DNA from: JBOGXA01 sp050694175
GTDB taxonomy: Bacteria > Actinomycetota > CADDZG01 > WHSQ01
Assembly: GCA_050694175.1 (NCBI GenBank)
Contig: JBOGXA010000007.1
Coordinates: 79,200-143,199 of the forward strand
Reading direction: 5' to 3'
Length of the DNA stretch: 64,000 nucleotides
Below are positions 8,149 through 16,491 of this stretch, piece by piece. The first letter of the stretch is position 1, and each line of letters starts with the position of its first letter. The notes beneath the pieces were generated by a model, which did no database searches, had not been told where the DNA came from, and saw only the letters and a program-made list of their open reading frames with translations. Made by a program: the position numbers and the translations under genes.

Positions 8149-10665
8149 TCAGGCTTCGGGCGAGTCGCCTTCGCCTGACGATGCGCCGGCCAGCTCGACC
8201 GGCGGATGGTCGGGGGTCCTCTCCGCCTTGCGGAAGACGATCTCGTTCTTCCCGTCCGGGTCCGGCTCGGTGTCGACTATCACCGTGTCGCCGGCTTCGA
8301 ATTCCTTCCACAGGATCTTCTCCGACAGCGGGTCCTCGACCAAACGCTGAATCGCGCGCCGTAGAGGACGTGCTCCCAGTGCCGGGTCGTAACCCTCCGA
8401 GCTGAGAAGGTCCTTGGCGGTCTCCGTCATCTCGATCGAGACATCCTGGCTCTCGAGTTGCTCGGCAACTCGCTTCATCATCAGGTCGACGATAGCGTGT
8501 ACTTCCGCCCGTGCGAGCTCGTGGAAGACGATGACTTCGTCGATCCGGTTGAGGAACTCGGGCCGGAAGTTGCGCTTCAGCTCTTCCTGCACCCGCTCCT
8601 TCATCTTTTCGTAGCTGAGCTCCTCGCTCGCCTGCCCGAAGCCCATGGCCGGCTTGCGCAGGTTCTGGGTGCCGAGGTTCGAAGTCATGATGATCACCGT
8701 GTTCTTGAAGTCGACCGTCTTGCCCTGCGCATCTGTCAAGCGGCCGTCTTCGAGGATCTGAAGCAGAGTGTTGAAGACGTCCGGATGCGCTTTCTCGATT
8801 TCGTCGAGCAGGACGACCGAGTAGGGGCGGCGTCGCACCGCTTCGGTGAGCTGACCACCCTCCTCGTAGCCGACATATCCGGGCGGGGAACCGACCAGTC
8901 GGCTGACCGTGTGCTTCTCCATGTACTCGGACATGTCGAGCTGGATCAGCGCGTCCTCGTCGCCAAACAAGAACTCTGCGAGCGCCTTCGCCGTCTCGGT
9001 CTTCCCAACACCCGAGGGGCCGAGGAAGATGAACGACCCGGCCGGACGCTTGGGGTCCTTGAGCCCTGCACGCGTCCTTCTTATCGAACGGGATACGGCT
9101 GAGATCGCGTCCTGTTGTCCGACGATTCGCTTGTGGAGCTCGTCCTCCATGCGCAACAGCTTGGCGGTCTCCTCTTCGGTCAGCGATGTGACCGGGATCC
9201 CCGTCCACGACGAAAGGACCTCGGCAATCTCCTCTTCGTCGACTTCGGCGAAGGTCTCGCCCTGCTCCGAGCGCCACTCGAGCTCCTTGGCCGAGCGCTC
9301 TTCCCCGAGACGCTTCTCCTCGTCCCTGTGAGTGGCCGCGCGCTCGAAGTCCTGTTGCTCGATGGACTCTTCCTTCTTGCGCCTGACGTCGGCGATCCGG
9401 TCCTCGAGCTCCTTGTAGTCGGGCGGCGCGCTCATGCGGCGAATCCGCAGACGCGAGCCGGCCTCGTCGATGAGGTCGATCGCCTTGTCGGGAAGGTAGC
9501 GGTCGGAGATGTAGCGATGAGCAAGGTTGGCGGCTGCGACGAGACCCTGGTCGGTGATCTGCACGCGGTGGTGGGCTTCGTAGCGGTCTCGGAGTCCCTT
9601 CAGGATGTCGATCGTGTGCGAGACCGTCGGCTCGGGGACCTTGATCGGCTGGAACCGCCGCTCGAGGGCCGCGTCCTTTTCGAGATGCTTACGGTACTCG
9701 TCGAGGGTCGTTGCCCCGATCGTCTGCAGTTCGCCGCGCGCAAGCATCGGCTTGAGGATGCTCGCTGCGTCGATTGCACCTTCGGCAGCGCCGGCCCCCA
9801 CGAGCGTGTGCAGCTCGTCGATGAAAAGGATGATGTCGCCGCGCGTCTTTATCTCTTTCAGAACCTTCTTGAGGCGCTCCTCGAAATCACCCCGGTAGCG
9901 AGATCCCGCGACCAGAGCACCGAGGTCCAGTGTGTAGAGCTGCTTGCCCTCGATCGTCTCGGGAACTTCACCTTTGACGATCGCCTGCGCGAGACCCTCG
10001 ACGATTGCGGTTTTCCCGACGCCTGGCTCACCGATGAGAACCGGGTTGTTCTTGGTCCGTCGCGACAGCACCTGCATGACCCGCTCGATCTCTCGTTCGC
10101 GACCGATCACTGGATCGAGCTGGTTCTCGCGTGCGAGCTGGGTCAGGTTGCGCCCGAACTGATCGAGCACGAGCGAACCCTGCGCGCCCTCCCCGGGCCC
10201 CCCGCCGGTCGGCTCCTTGCCTGCGCCCGAGTAGCCCGACAGCAACTGGATGACCTGCTGGCGAACCCGGCCGAGGTCGGCGCCGAGCTTGACGAGCACC
10301 TGGGCGGCCACTCCCTCGCCCTCGCGGATCAGGCCGAGAAGAATGTGCTCCGTACCGATGTAGTTGTGTCCGAGCTGCAACGCCTCGCGAAGACTGAGCT
10401 CGAGGACCTTCTTGGCCCGAGGAGTAAAGGGGATGTGGCCCGACGGCGGCGACTGGCCGGCGCCGATGATCTCCTCGACCTGCTGGCGAACCTTTTCGAG
10501 AGAGATCCCGAGCGACTCGAGCGCCTTGGCGGCAACGCCCTCGCCCTCGTGGATCAAGCCGAGCAAGATGTGCTCGGTGCCGATGTAGTTGTGGTTGAGC
10601 AGCCTCGCCTCTTCTTGGGCGAGCACGACAACCCTCCGGGCCCTGTCGGTAAATCGCTCAAACAC
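8149..10665 (-). CDS. clpC: ATP-dependent Clp protease ATP-binding subunit ClpC
   Basis: AAA+ unfoldase that feeds substrates to ClpP; essential quality control in actinobacteria. 838 aa: two Clp_N repeats (residues ~1-145, starting FERFTDRARRVVVLAQEEA), D1 AAA module with Walker A GEPGVGKT, a UVR motif in the middle domain, D2 AAA module with Walker A GPSGVGKT, and the C-terminal D2-small domain. The GTG at 10665 is chosen: it has AGAAGGAGG upstream and matches the family start, while the more distal ATG at 10746 lies within a few bases of a TATAAT box and would leave no leader. The C-terminal tail is acidic. Confidence 0.97.
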   Translation of the reverse strand: MFERFTDRARRVVVLAQEEARLLNHNYIGTEHILLGLIHEGEGVAAKALESLGISLEKVRQQVEEIIGAGQSPPSGHIPFTPRAKKVLELSLREALQLGHNYIGTEHILLGLIREGEGVAAQVLVKLGADLGRVRQQVIQLLSGYSGAGKEPTGGGPGEGAQGSLVLDQFGRNLTQLARENQLDPVIGREREIERVMQVLSRRTKNNPVLIGEPGVGKTAIVEGLAQAIVKGEVPETIEGKQLYTLDLGALVAGSRYRGDFEERLKKVLKEIKTRGDIILFIDELHTLVGAGAAEGAIDAASILKPMLARGELQTIGATTLDEYRKHLEKDAALERRFQPIKVPEPTVSHTIDILKGLRDRYEAHHRVQITDQGLVAAANLAHRYISDRYLPDKAIDLIDEAGSRLRIRRMSAPPDYKELEDRIADVRRKKEESIEQQDFERAATHRDEEKRLGEERSAKELEWRSEQGETFAEVDEEEIAEVLSSWTGIPVTSLTEEETAKLLRMEDELHKRIVGQQDAISAVSRSIRRTRAGLKDPKRPAGSFIFLGPSGVGKTETAKALAEFLFGDEDALIQLDMSEYMEKHTVSRLVGSPPGYVGYEEGGQLTEAVRRRPYSVVLLDEIEKAHPDVFNTLLQILEDGRLTDAQGKTVDFKNTVIIMTSNLGTQNLRKPAMGFGQASEELSYEKMKERVQEELKRNFRPEFLNRIDEVIVFHELARAEVHAIVDLMMKRVAEQLESQDVSIEMTETAKDLLSSEGYDPALGARPLRRAIQRLVEDPLSEKILWKEFEAGDTVIVDTEPDPDGKNEIVFRKAERTPDHPPVELAGASSGEGDSPEA

Positions 10666-10749
10666 TGTGGGGCCCCGCCTCCTTCTGTTGCCCCCGGAGC
10701 CGTCCGATGGCCCCGGCCTTGTGGGAGCCGAAGCCCCCGCCGACATCCA

Positions 10750-10755
10750 ATTATA
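10750..10755 (-). promoter_or_regulatory. Probable clpC promoter -10 box
   Basis: A perfect TATAAT on the minus strand, 84 nt upstream of the clpC GTG. No good -35 hexamer is found 16-18 nt further upstream (GGGGTA/GTAGAA), which fits the CarD-assisted promoters with poor -35 elements known in actinobacteria. Leader of about 75 nt inferred. Confidence 0.55.
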
Positions 10756-10983
10756 CGAGGGGAGGTGTTTTCTACCCCATCCTTTCGTATATCAACTGAA
10801 ACGCTGCGGCCCCCGGGGGCGTTCCCGAAACGCCGTACTTCTTTTCTTCCTTCTTTGATGCACGAGCCGCCCGAAACGTTGCTCTTGCCCGGATCATCGG
10901 CACCACGGCGCTAGTGCATAAGGGAAGGAGGGCGAGATCGCGATGAAAAATACGGCGTGATGGGCCCGGGTCCCCCACGCTGT

Positions 10984-11008
10984 GCGCGCCGGCAGCCGTA
11001 CGGCGCGC
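10984..11008 (-). terminator. GC-rich hairpin after the lysS-lipoprotein operon
   Basis: GCGCGCCG (10984-10991) pairs with CGGCGCGC (11001-11008), nine-base loop, 48 nt downstream of the stop codon of the lipoprotein gene at 11057 on the minus strand. There is no immediate T-run. Confidence 0.45.
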
Positions 11009-11056
11009 CAGGTATCCATCAAGACGAGGTTGGCGCCCATCCGCTCGCCCCGCCGG

Positions 11057-12505
11057 TCAGTGGATGGGGTCGCCCCGTCCGGTGGCGACTCCGAACCTGA
11101 GGCGCCCGACCGCCGGCGGCGGCGCCTGGGGCGGAGGGGCTCCCCGTACTAAGAATCTCCAGTCTCGGGACGAGAAATCCAACTCGTCGCCATCGATCGA
11201 GAACCCACGGGCGAGGGGGACCCACGGGAGGGCGGAGTAGACCGCTTCGGGGAGTCGCTCTCGCTCGGGCACCGCCCGGCTCGCGGCCGGGACGGTCCAG
11301 ATGCCCACTGCGCTCTGGTCGACTGCGGTGTGATCGTCGGGGCCGAGGGTCACCTCGGTGCCACCGAAGCGTGCCCGCCGAAGCCGCTCGAGCACAGAGG
11401 CGAGATCCTGGCCGGCGTCCGCATGCTCGTAGGCCCACCCGGTCATGCGGACGGCGTCGTACGCGCGCAGCTGCCAACCCGTCGGAAGGTTGCCCCACCA
11501 GCCCCTAAACGATCTCCTGAATCGTTGGAAGGCCGGGACCGGCAGATAGTGCGCCCCGCGCCCGTAGGAATCGGAAGCGACGGTGCCGGCCGGCAAGGGC
11601 TCATTGACGCGTGGGCTAAAGCCCTCATCGAGGGCCACCACCTGGGGGTGCCACTCACCCGTCGCCACGCGCTCTCGGCGCACGCGTCGAGAGGCAGTCG
11701 CAAGCCGGGCGCGCGGCGTCGATATGTAAGTGGAGCCCATCTCGCGAAGGGTCCTGGTCACCGCGGACAGGACGCGCGGCGGCCCCTCGACGACAATCGC
11801 CTCAACGCGCGCCCGGCGCAAACGCGCGACTAGCGGTGCGAAGGTCGTCTCGTCGGGGTCGTAGCGCACCACCCTCGGGCCGCGATCGCCCGACCCGCCC
11901 GCCGCTTCTCGCAGCGCGCTCACGGCACCGGAGCCGGAAAACGACTTGCCGGCAAGCAGGCCCACCGTCTCGTATCGGCGATCCGAAAAGAGATAGGTGG
12001 CGATCCGCCGCGCCTGCCACACGAGTGACGGCGCCATCTGGAACACGTGCTGAGTCAGGCGCCGGGCTCCGTAAAGGTCACCGTAGATCAGCATCGCCGG
12101 AATCCCCCTTCCGGCGAGCGCCGTCTCGGCGCGCGGCAGAACGCGGGGCGGTCCCGCATAGAGGATCCCGACCGTGCGCGGGAGACCGACGAGCTCTTGG
12201 ATCTGGCGCAGAGCTCGGTCCGGAGAACCGCGGTCGTCGCGCGTGACGAGCTCGAACGGAGGTGACTCCTCGTCCCTGGCGACATTGATTCTGTGCACCG
12301 CGAGGTCGGCGCCCTCGAACGCGTCCTCGCCGCGCCAGGCGTCCTCCCCAGTCATGGTCCCCACCAGACCGATGACGAGTGTGTCCGACGCTGTTGGGCG
12401 TCCCCTGGGCGTGTTCTGGGTGGAGCCGGGGCCGTCGTCGTCCGATGTACACGCGCCTGTCGCTACGAGCAATGCGACGAACGCACAAACGATTCGAAAA
12501 GTCAC
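11057..12505 (-). CDS. Lipoprotein, type I periplasmic-binding (LivK-like ABC substrate-binding) family
   Basis: A 482-aa exported protein. Residues 1-19 are a lipoprotein signal ending in the lipobox VATGAC, so Cys19 should be lipidated. The mature region reads as a two-lobe branched-chain-amino-acid-type binding protein: VIGLVGTMTGEDAWRGEDAFEGADLAV (first lobe), FELVTRDDRGSPDRAL, VGILYAGPP, and a second lobe from YETVGLLAGKSFSGSG. No permease or ATPase genes are next to it, so the ligand and any transporter are unknown. It may be a receptor-like orphan. GTG start overlaps the lysS TGA (GTGA), so it is the last gene of the panC-coaX-lysS operon. Confidence 0.8.
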   Translation of the reverse strand: MTFRIVCAFVALLVATGACTSDDDGPGSTQNTPRGRPTASDTLVIGLVGTMTGEDAWRGEDAFEGADLAVHRINVARDEESPPFELVTRDDRGSPDRALRQIQELVGLPRTVGILYAGPPRVLPRAETALAGRGIPAMLIYGDLYGARRLTQHVFQMAPSLVWQARRIATYLFSDRRYETVGLLAGKSFSGSGAVSALREAAGGSGDRGPRVVRYDPDETTFAPLVARLRRARVEAIVVEGPPRVLSAVTRTLREMGSTYISTPRARLATASRRVRRERVATGEWHPQVVALDEGFSPRVNEPLPAGTVASDSYGRGAHYLPVPAFQRFRRSFRGWWGNLPTGWQLRAYDAVRMTGWAYEHADAGQDLASVLERLRRARFGGTEVTLGPDDHTAVDQSAVGIWTVPAASRAVPERERLPEAVYSALPWVPLARGFSIDGDELDFSSRDWRFLVRGAPPPQAPPPAVGRLRFGVATGRGDPIH

Positions 12506-13920
12506 CGGTCCGGCTTCAGCACCGGAAAAAGAATCGCCTCACGGATGGACCCCAGTCCGAGCAGAAACGCTAGGAGCCGATCGATGCCCAGCCCAAATCC
12601 GCCGGCGGGAGGCATCCCATAGCTCAGGGCCTCGAGGAACTCCTCGTCCGGAAGCGCCACCTCCTCGGCGCCCTCCTCGCGGGCGCGAACTTGCTGCTCG
12701 AAACGCCGCCTCTGCTCTTCGGGATCGTTCAGCTCGGAATAGATGGGGGCCATCTCGACTCCTCCCATCACCAGGTCTGCGTGCTCGGTGAAGCCGTCGA
12801 TCTCCCTGTGGTCCTTGGCCAGTGGTGACACATCCTTGGGAAAGCCCGTCACGAAAGTCGGTTGCAGCAGTTTCTTCTCGACCACAGCCTCGAACAGCTC
12901 GGCCACAAGGACACCGGTGGGCAAATCATCTCCCACGTTGGCTTCGCGCGCGGCAGCTCGCAGCGCATCACGGTCTCCTCGCTTCCATGCTTCTTCGAGA
13001 TCGATGCCTGCCGCCTCGCGCAAGGCGTCGAACATCGAGATCCTGCGAAACGGCTGCGCGAGGTCGATTCTCTCTCCGGCCAGGTCCACCGTCGTCGTTC
13101 CAATGACGGCAGTCGCGATCGCGCGCACGAGCTCCTCGACGAGCGACATCGTGGAGTGATAGTCGACGTAGGCCTCGTAGGCTTCGAGCATCGTGAACTC
13201 GGGATTGTGACGCGCGGAGACACCTTCGTTGCGGAAACTGCGGTTGAGCTCGTACACGCGCTCCGCACCGCCAATCAAGAGACGCTTGAGATACAGCTCC
13301 GGCGCCACCCGCAGATACAGGTCGATGTCCAGCGCGTTCAGGTGGGTGACGAAGGGGCGAGCGACGGCGCCGCCGGCGACTGGCTGTAGCAGCGGAGTCT
13401 CGACCTCGAGGAATCCGCGCTCGTTGAGAAATCGTCTGATCTCGTGATTCGCCGCCGCGCGTGCGTCGAGGGTGGCGCGCGCCTCCGGATTGAACAAGAG
13501 ATCGAGGTAGCGATGGCGGTGGCGAACCTCGACATCGGTCAATCCGTGCCACTTCTCGGGCAACGGCCTCAGGCACTTTGCCAGCACGGCGGTGGACGTG
13601 ACCCTCACCGACAGCTCGCCCCGGCGCGTGATCACGATCTCACCTTCGGCCCCCGCGATGTCGCCGACATTCAGACGGGCGAAGGCCTCCATGCCGTCAT
13701 CACCCAACAACGCGTGCTGAGCAAAAAGCTGAATTCGTCCCGACCCATCCTCCAGATCGGCGAAAGCAACCTTGCCGTGCGTCCTCACCGTACGCACTCG
13801 CCCGGCGACGCGCGCCTGCTCGCCCGTGTCCGAGGACGGCTCCAGGGACCCGAAGCGCTCGCGTATCTGCGCCGCCGTGTGCGATCGCTCGAATGAATAC
13901 GGGTAGTCGTGGTCCGGCAT
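12502..13920 (-). CDS. lysS: Lysyl-tRNA synthetase, class II
   Basis: Charges tRNA-Lys. 472 aa: N-terminal OB-fold anticodon-binding domain (VAGRVRTVRTHGKVAFADLED), then the class II catalytic core with motif 1 (ERGFLEVETPLLQP), motif 2 (RSFRNEGVSARHNPEFTMLE) and motif 3 (GFGLGIDRL). The start ATG follows the coaX TAG directly, and the stop overlaps the GTG of the following lipoprotein gene. The N-terminal segment is a little shorter than in E. coli LysS. Actinobacterial genomes also carry LysX fusions, but no membrane domain is present here. Confidence 0.96.
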   Translation of the reverse strand: MPDHDYPYSFERSHTAAQIRERFGSLEPSSDTGEQARVAGRVRTVRTHGKVAFADLEDGSGRIQLFAQHALLGDDGMEAFARLNVGDIAGAEGEIVITRRGELSVRVTSTAVLAKCLRPLPEKWHGLTDVEVRHRHRYLDLLFNPEARATLDARAAANHEIRRFLNERGFLEVETPLLQPVAGGAVARPFVTHLNALDIDLYLRVAPELYLKRLLIGGAERVYELNRSFRNEGVSARHNPEFTMLEAYEAYVDYHSTMSLVEELVRAIATAVIGTTTVDLAGERIDLAQPFRRISMFDALREAAGIDLEEAWKRGDRDALRAAAREANVGDDLPTGVLVAELFEAVVEKKLLQPTFVTGFPKDVSPLAKDHREIDGFTEHADLVMGGVEMAPIYSELNDPEEQRRRFEQQVRAREEGAEEVALPDEEFLEALSYGMPPAGGFGLGIDRLLAFLLGLGSIREAILFPVLKPDR

Positions 13921-14697
13921 CTACTCCTCTGAATTCCGCTCGTAGACCTCGCGCAGGCCCAGCAGCGTCAGAGCCGGCTCGACCCGCTCGACCCGGCGGC
14001 AGTGCTCCACCACGGTCGCGGCTCGACCACCCGTCGCCACGACGCGCATCGGGCCACCGAGCTCCTCGCAGATGCGGTCGATCAGCCCGTCGATCATCGC
14101 CGCACTCCCGTACATGATGCCCGACTGAACACACGTCACCGTCGTTTTGCCGATGACCGAGGGCGGCGCAACCAGCTCGACCCGTCCGATCTGCGCTGCA
14201 GCGCGGAACAATCCCTCGGCAGATGAGTCGATTCCGGGGGCGATGGCGCCTCCCAGGTACTCCCCCCGCGTCGACACGACGTCCAGATTTGTCGCGGTTC
14301 CGAAATCGACGACGATGACCGCCTCGCCCGGCCACAGGGCGTGCGCAGCAACCGCGTTTGCGATTCGGTCGGCTCCGACCTCTCGGGGGTTATCGGTCAA
14401 CACCGCGATGCCGGTGCGCACCCCGGGCTCGACGACAACGGGGGGGAAGCCGAAGTAGCGATTGGTCATCTCGCGGAGCTCCCCGGTGAGGCGCGGTACC
14501 ACCGACGACATGACGACTCCGCTGATCTGGCTCGTGAACGAAAGATCGGCTAGAGCGAGGAAATCGCCGAAGAGCAGGGCCAGCTCATCTGCTGTTCTCG
14601 CCGGGTTGGTGGACGCCGACCATTCGTGCTGAAGCGCGCGCCGGTCGAATACGCCCAGGTGGGTTTGGGTGTTGCCGACGTCAACGGCCAGCAGCAT
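13921..14697 (-). CDS. coaX: Type III pantothenate kinase
   Basis: First step of coenzyme A synthesis, phosphorylating pantothenate; ASKHA fold. 258 aa with the phosphate-1 loop MLLAVDVGNTQTHLGVFD, the GADRIANAVAAHAL motif (catalytic aspartate), VIVVDFGTATNLDVVS and GGAIAPGI. The start ATG at 14697 is in the last 17 nt of panC; an upstream in-frame ATG would lie well inside panC and adds no family sequence. Pantothenate synthesis (panC) and use (coaX) are thus in the same operon, as in other actinobacteria. Confidence 0.95.
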   Translation of the reverse strand: MLLAVDVGNTQTHLGVFDRRALQHEWSASTNPARTADELALLFGDFLALADLSFTSQISGVVMSSVVPRLTGELREMTNRYFGFPPVVVEPGVRTGIAVLTDNPREVGADRIANAVAAHALWPGEAVIVVDFGTATNLDVVSTRGEYLGGAIAPGIDSSAEGLFRAAAQIGRVELVAPPSVIGKTTVTCVQSGIMYGSAAMIDGLIDRICEELGGPMRVVATGGRAATVVEHCRRVERVEPALTLLGLREVYERNSEE

Positions 14698-15538
14698 CGG
14701 CGGGCTCCCAGTGCAAGTTGTCGATGAGCCGCGTCGACCCCACGCGCGCGGCGACTGCAAGTAGGACCGACCGTCGGGGCGCCGGATCTTCGAAGGTGTC
14801 CGGATCCACAATCCGGGCATAGTCGGCTTCGACTGTCTCCCCGCCCTCCAGCATTTTCAGCATCTCCTTTTCGGCCGTCTCGAACCCAGCGCCTCCGTCC
14901 AGAGCCGCCCGTCCCGACTGCAGGGCTCGATAGAGGACGGTCGCCTTCACCCTCTCCTCCGTCGACAGGTGTGCATTGCGGCTGCTCATTGCAAGCCCAT
15001 CCGGTTCCCGAACGATCGGACAGACCGCGATATCGACCCCAAAGTTCAGATCGAGCACCATCCTCTTGACGACCGCGACCTGCTGAGCGTCTTTCTGCCC
15101 AAAGAATGCGACGTCCGGCTCCACCATGTGAAGGAGCTTGGCAACCACCGTGCACACGCCATCGAAGTGCCCCGGGCGGTGTTCGCCCTCAAGCATGCTG
15201 CCCAGCGGCCCCACCGAAACAACAGTCGACGCACCCTGCGGGTACATCTCCTCTATCGATGGTGTGAACACCACCTCGGTCCCGGCAGCGCGCAGCACCT
15301 CCAGGTCGCCGCGCTCGTCGCGCGGATAGGTTGCGAAGTCTTCCTGCGGCCCGAATTGAAGAGGGTTCACGAAGATGCTCACGATCACCACATCGCAGCG
15401 GGCACGCGCAGCCTGCACCAGCGATAGATGACCGTCGTGCAACGCGCCCATCGTGGGGACGATGCCGATTGTTCTCCCGTCGACGCGCGCGCGATCGAGT
15501 GCCCGGCGGAGATCTTCGCCCGTGCCCACAACCTTCAT
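14681..15538 (-). CDS. panC: Pantothenate synthetase
   Basis: ATP-dependent ligation of D-pantoate and beta-alanine. 285 aa with the HIGH-like PTMGALHDGHLSLV, SIFVNPLQFGPQEDFATYPR, EGEHRPGHFDGVCTVVAKL, FFGQKDAQQ and the KMSKS-like loop as REPDGLAMSSRN. Normal length. It overlaps the upstream DUF2520 gene by 4 nt (ATGA) and coaX by 17 nt, so these are co-translated. Confidence 0.96.
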   Translation of the reverse strand: MKVVGTGEDLRRALDRARVDGRTIGIVPTMGALHDGHLSLVQAARARCDVVIVSIFVNPLQFGPQEDFATYPRDERGDLEVLRAAGTEVVFTPSIEEMYPQGASTVVSVGPLGSMLEGEHRPGHFDGVCTVVAKLLHMVEPDVAFFGQKDAQQVAVVKRMVLDLNFGVDIAVCPIVREPDGLAMSSRNAHLSTEERVKATVLYRALQSGRAALDGGAGFETAEKEMLKMLEGGETVEADYARIVDPDTFEDPAPRRSVLLAVAARVGSTRLIDNLHWEPADAAGR

Positions 15539-16419
15539 CGACCCTCCAGAACGTTCTCCAGCTCTGCGTCGGTGCTCACATCGAGGTTCCCGCTGCGACG
15601 CGCTGCGTCAATTGTGAGCCGCGCGGCGAGCTGGTAAGCGTCGCGCAGGTCGGGCACCCGTTGCCTCAGCGCTTCTAGGTGGAGCCGAAGGGTTGCAACG
15701 TCACCGCGGATTGCCGGCCCGGTCAGAACCGACGCGGCGTCCCCGGTGTCGCGGGCGTTCTGAACGGCGCCGGATGCCAGCGGGCCCAGCACGTCCAGTG
15801 GTCGCTCGATGCGAATGGCCCGGAGCATTGCCTCCGCGCCGGCGAGAAGCGCCGTGATGCCGTTCGCGGTCGTGACGGTGGCCGCATGCCACAGGGGTCG
15901 GTCCTCCTCGGACACGGCGACCGGCCTCCCGCGTAGGTCCGCCTCGACAAGTTCATGCGCCCACGCCTCGAGGCCGGGGGAGCATGTGATCCCCCACGCG
16001 GAGCCGGGTAGGCGCTTGATCGCGAGGTCGACGTCGGGGCACGCCTGCACCGGGTGCAGGGCGCACACGCCTTGACCGTTTGCAATCGGTGCCAGGACAT
16101 CGAGCCCGAGGGCTCCGGAGAAATGGCACGCCACGGCTCCGTTCGATCCGCCCGCGTCGATGCGCTCGGCGACTGTCCGGATCTCTCTGTCGGGAACGGC
16201 CACCAGGATCACGTTGGCGTGGGGAAGCCCGGCTTCGATGTCGAACACATGCGCTCCCAATCGCTCGGCCGCCGCCGACGCCGAGGCCGGTGTGCGCGAC
16301 GCGACACCGACGATCCGGTGGCCGGCGTCCTGAAGGAGTAGAGCCGTCGCAGTCCCCACGCGCCCCGCGCCGATGAGGGCGATCCGAAGTGGTGACGCCG
16401 GGGGCTTGTAGTCGGTCAC
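15535..16419 (-). CDS. Rossmann-fold / DUF2520 oxidoreductase-like protein (ketopantoate-reductase-like)
   Basis: A 294-aa two-domain protein: an N-terminal NAD(P)-binding Rossmann fold (LRIALIGAGRVGTATALLLQ) with VILVAVPDREIRTVAE, then the DUF2520 helical domain (CALHPVQACPDVDLAIKRL, WHAATVTTANGITALL, TGPAIRGD). In actinobacteria this family is regularly placed upstream of panC, and by position and fold it could supply or replace ketopantoate reductase (PanE); this is inference, as the family has no firmly assigned reaction that I can state. First gene of the operon leading to panC. Confidence 0.85.
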   Translation of the reverse strand: MTDYKPPASPLRIALIGAGRVGTATALLLQDAGHRIVGVASRTPASASAAAERLGAHVFDIEAGLPHANVILVAVPDREIRTVAERIDAGGSNGAVACHFSGALGLDVLAPIANGQGVCALHPVQACPDVDLAIKRLPGSAWGITCSPGLEAWAHELVEADLRGRPVAVSEEDRPLWHAATVTTANGITALLAGAEAMLRAIRIERPLDVLGPLASGAVQNARDTGDAASVLTGPAIRGDVATLRLHLEALRQRVPDLRDAYQLAARLTIDAARRSGNLDVSTDAELENVLEGR

Positions 16420-16491
16420 ACTGCGCTCCAGTCCACGCTGGGTACCGGTCGGGACCGAAGCATAAGCGGATCGCGTCCGCCGGGCGGAACG

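Larger units (their letters stand above)
10666..11056. other. Non-coding gap clpC to lipoprotein gene
   Basis: 391 nt. It holds the clpC -10 box and leader near 10660-10760 and a GC hairpin at 10984-11008. Short reading frames here lack family features and conserved starts. The stretch 10830-10960 has no recognisable signal apart from a purine-rich GGGAAGGAGG at about 10921 that is not followed by a gene. Confidence 0.5.

Noticed and set aside
8114..9277. 387-codon minus-strand frame inside clpC
   Set aside because: Out-of-frame reading of clpC with Arg/Gly-rich composition; no motifs.
9115..10914. 599-codon open frame on the plus strand opposite clpC
   Set aside because: It mirrors the clpC codon structure (Leu/Val/Asp-rich antisense reading of Glu/Asp/Lys-rich sense codons), has no family features and covers the clpC promoter.
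10772..10978. 68-codon frame upstream of clpC
   Set aside because: Lies over the clpC promoter, no family, no good start.
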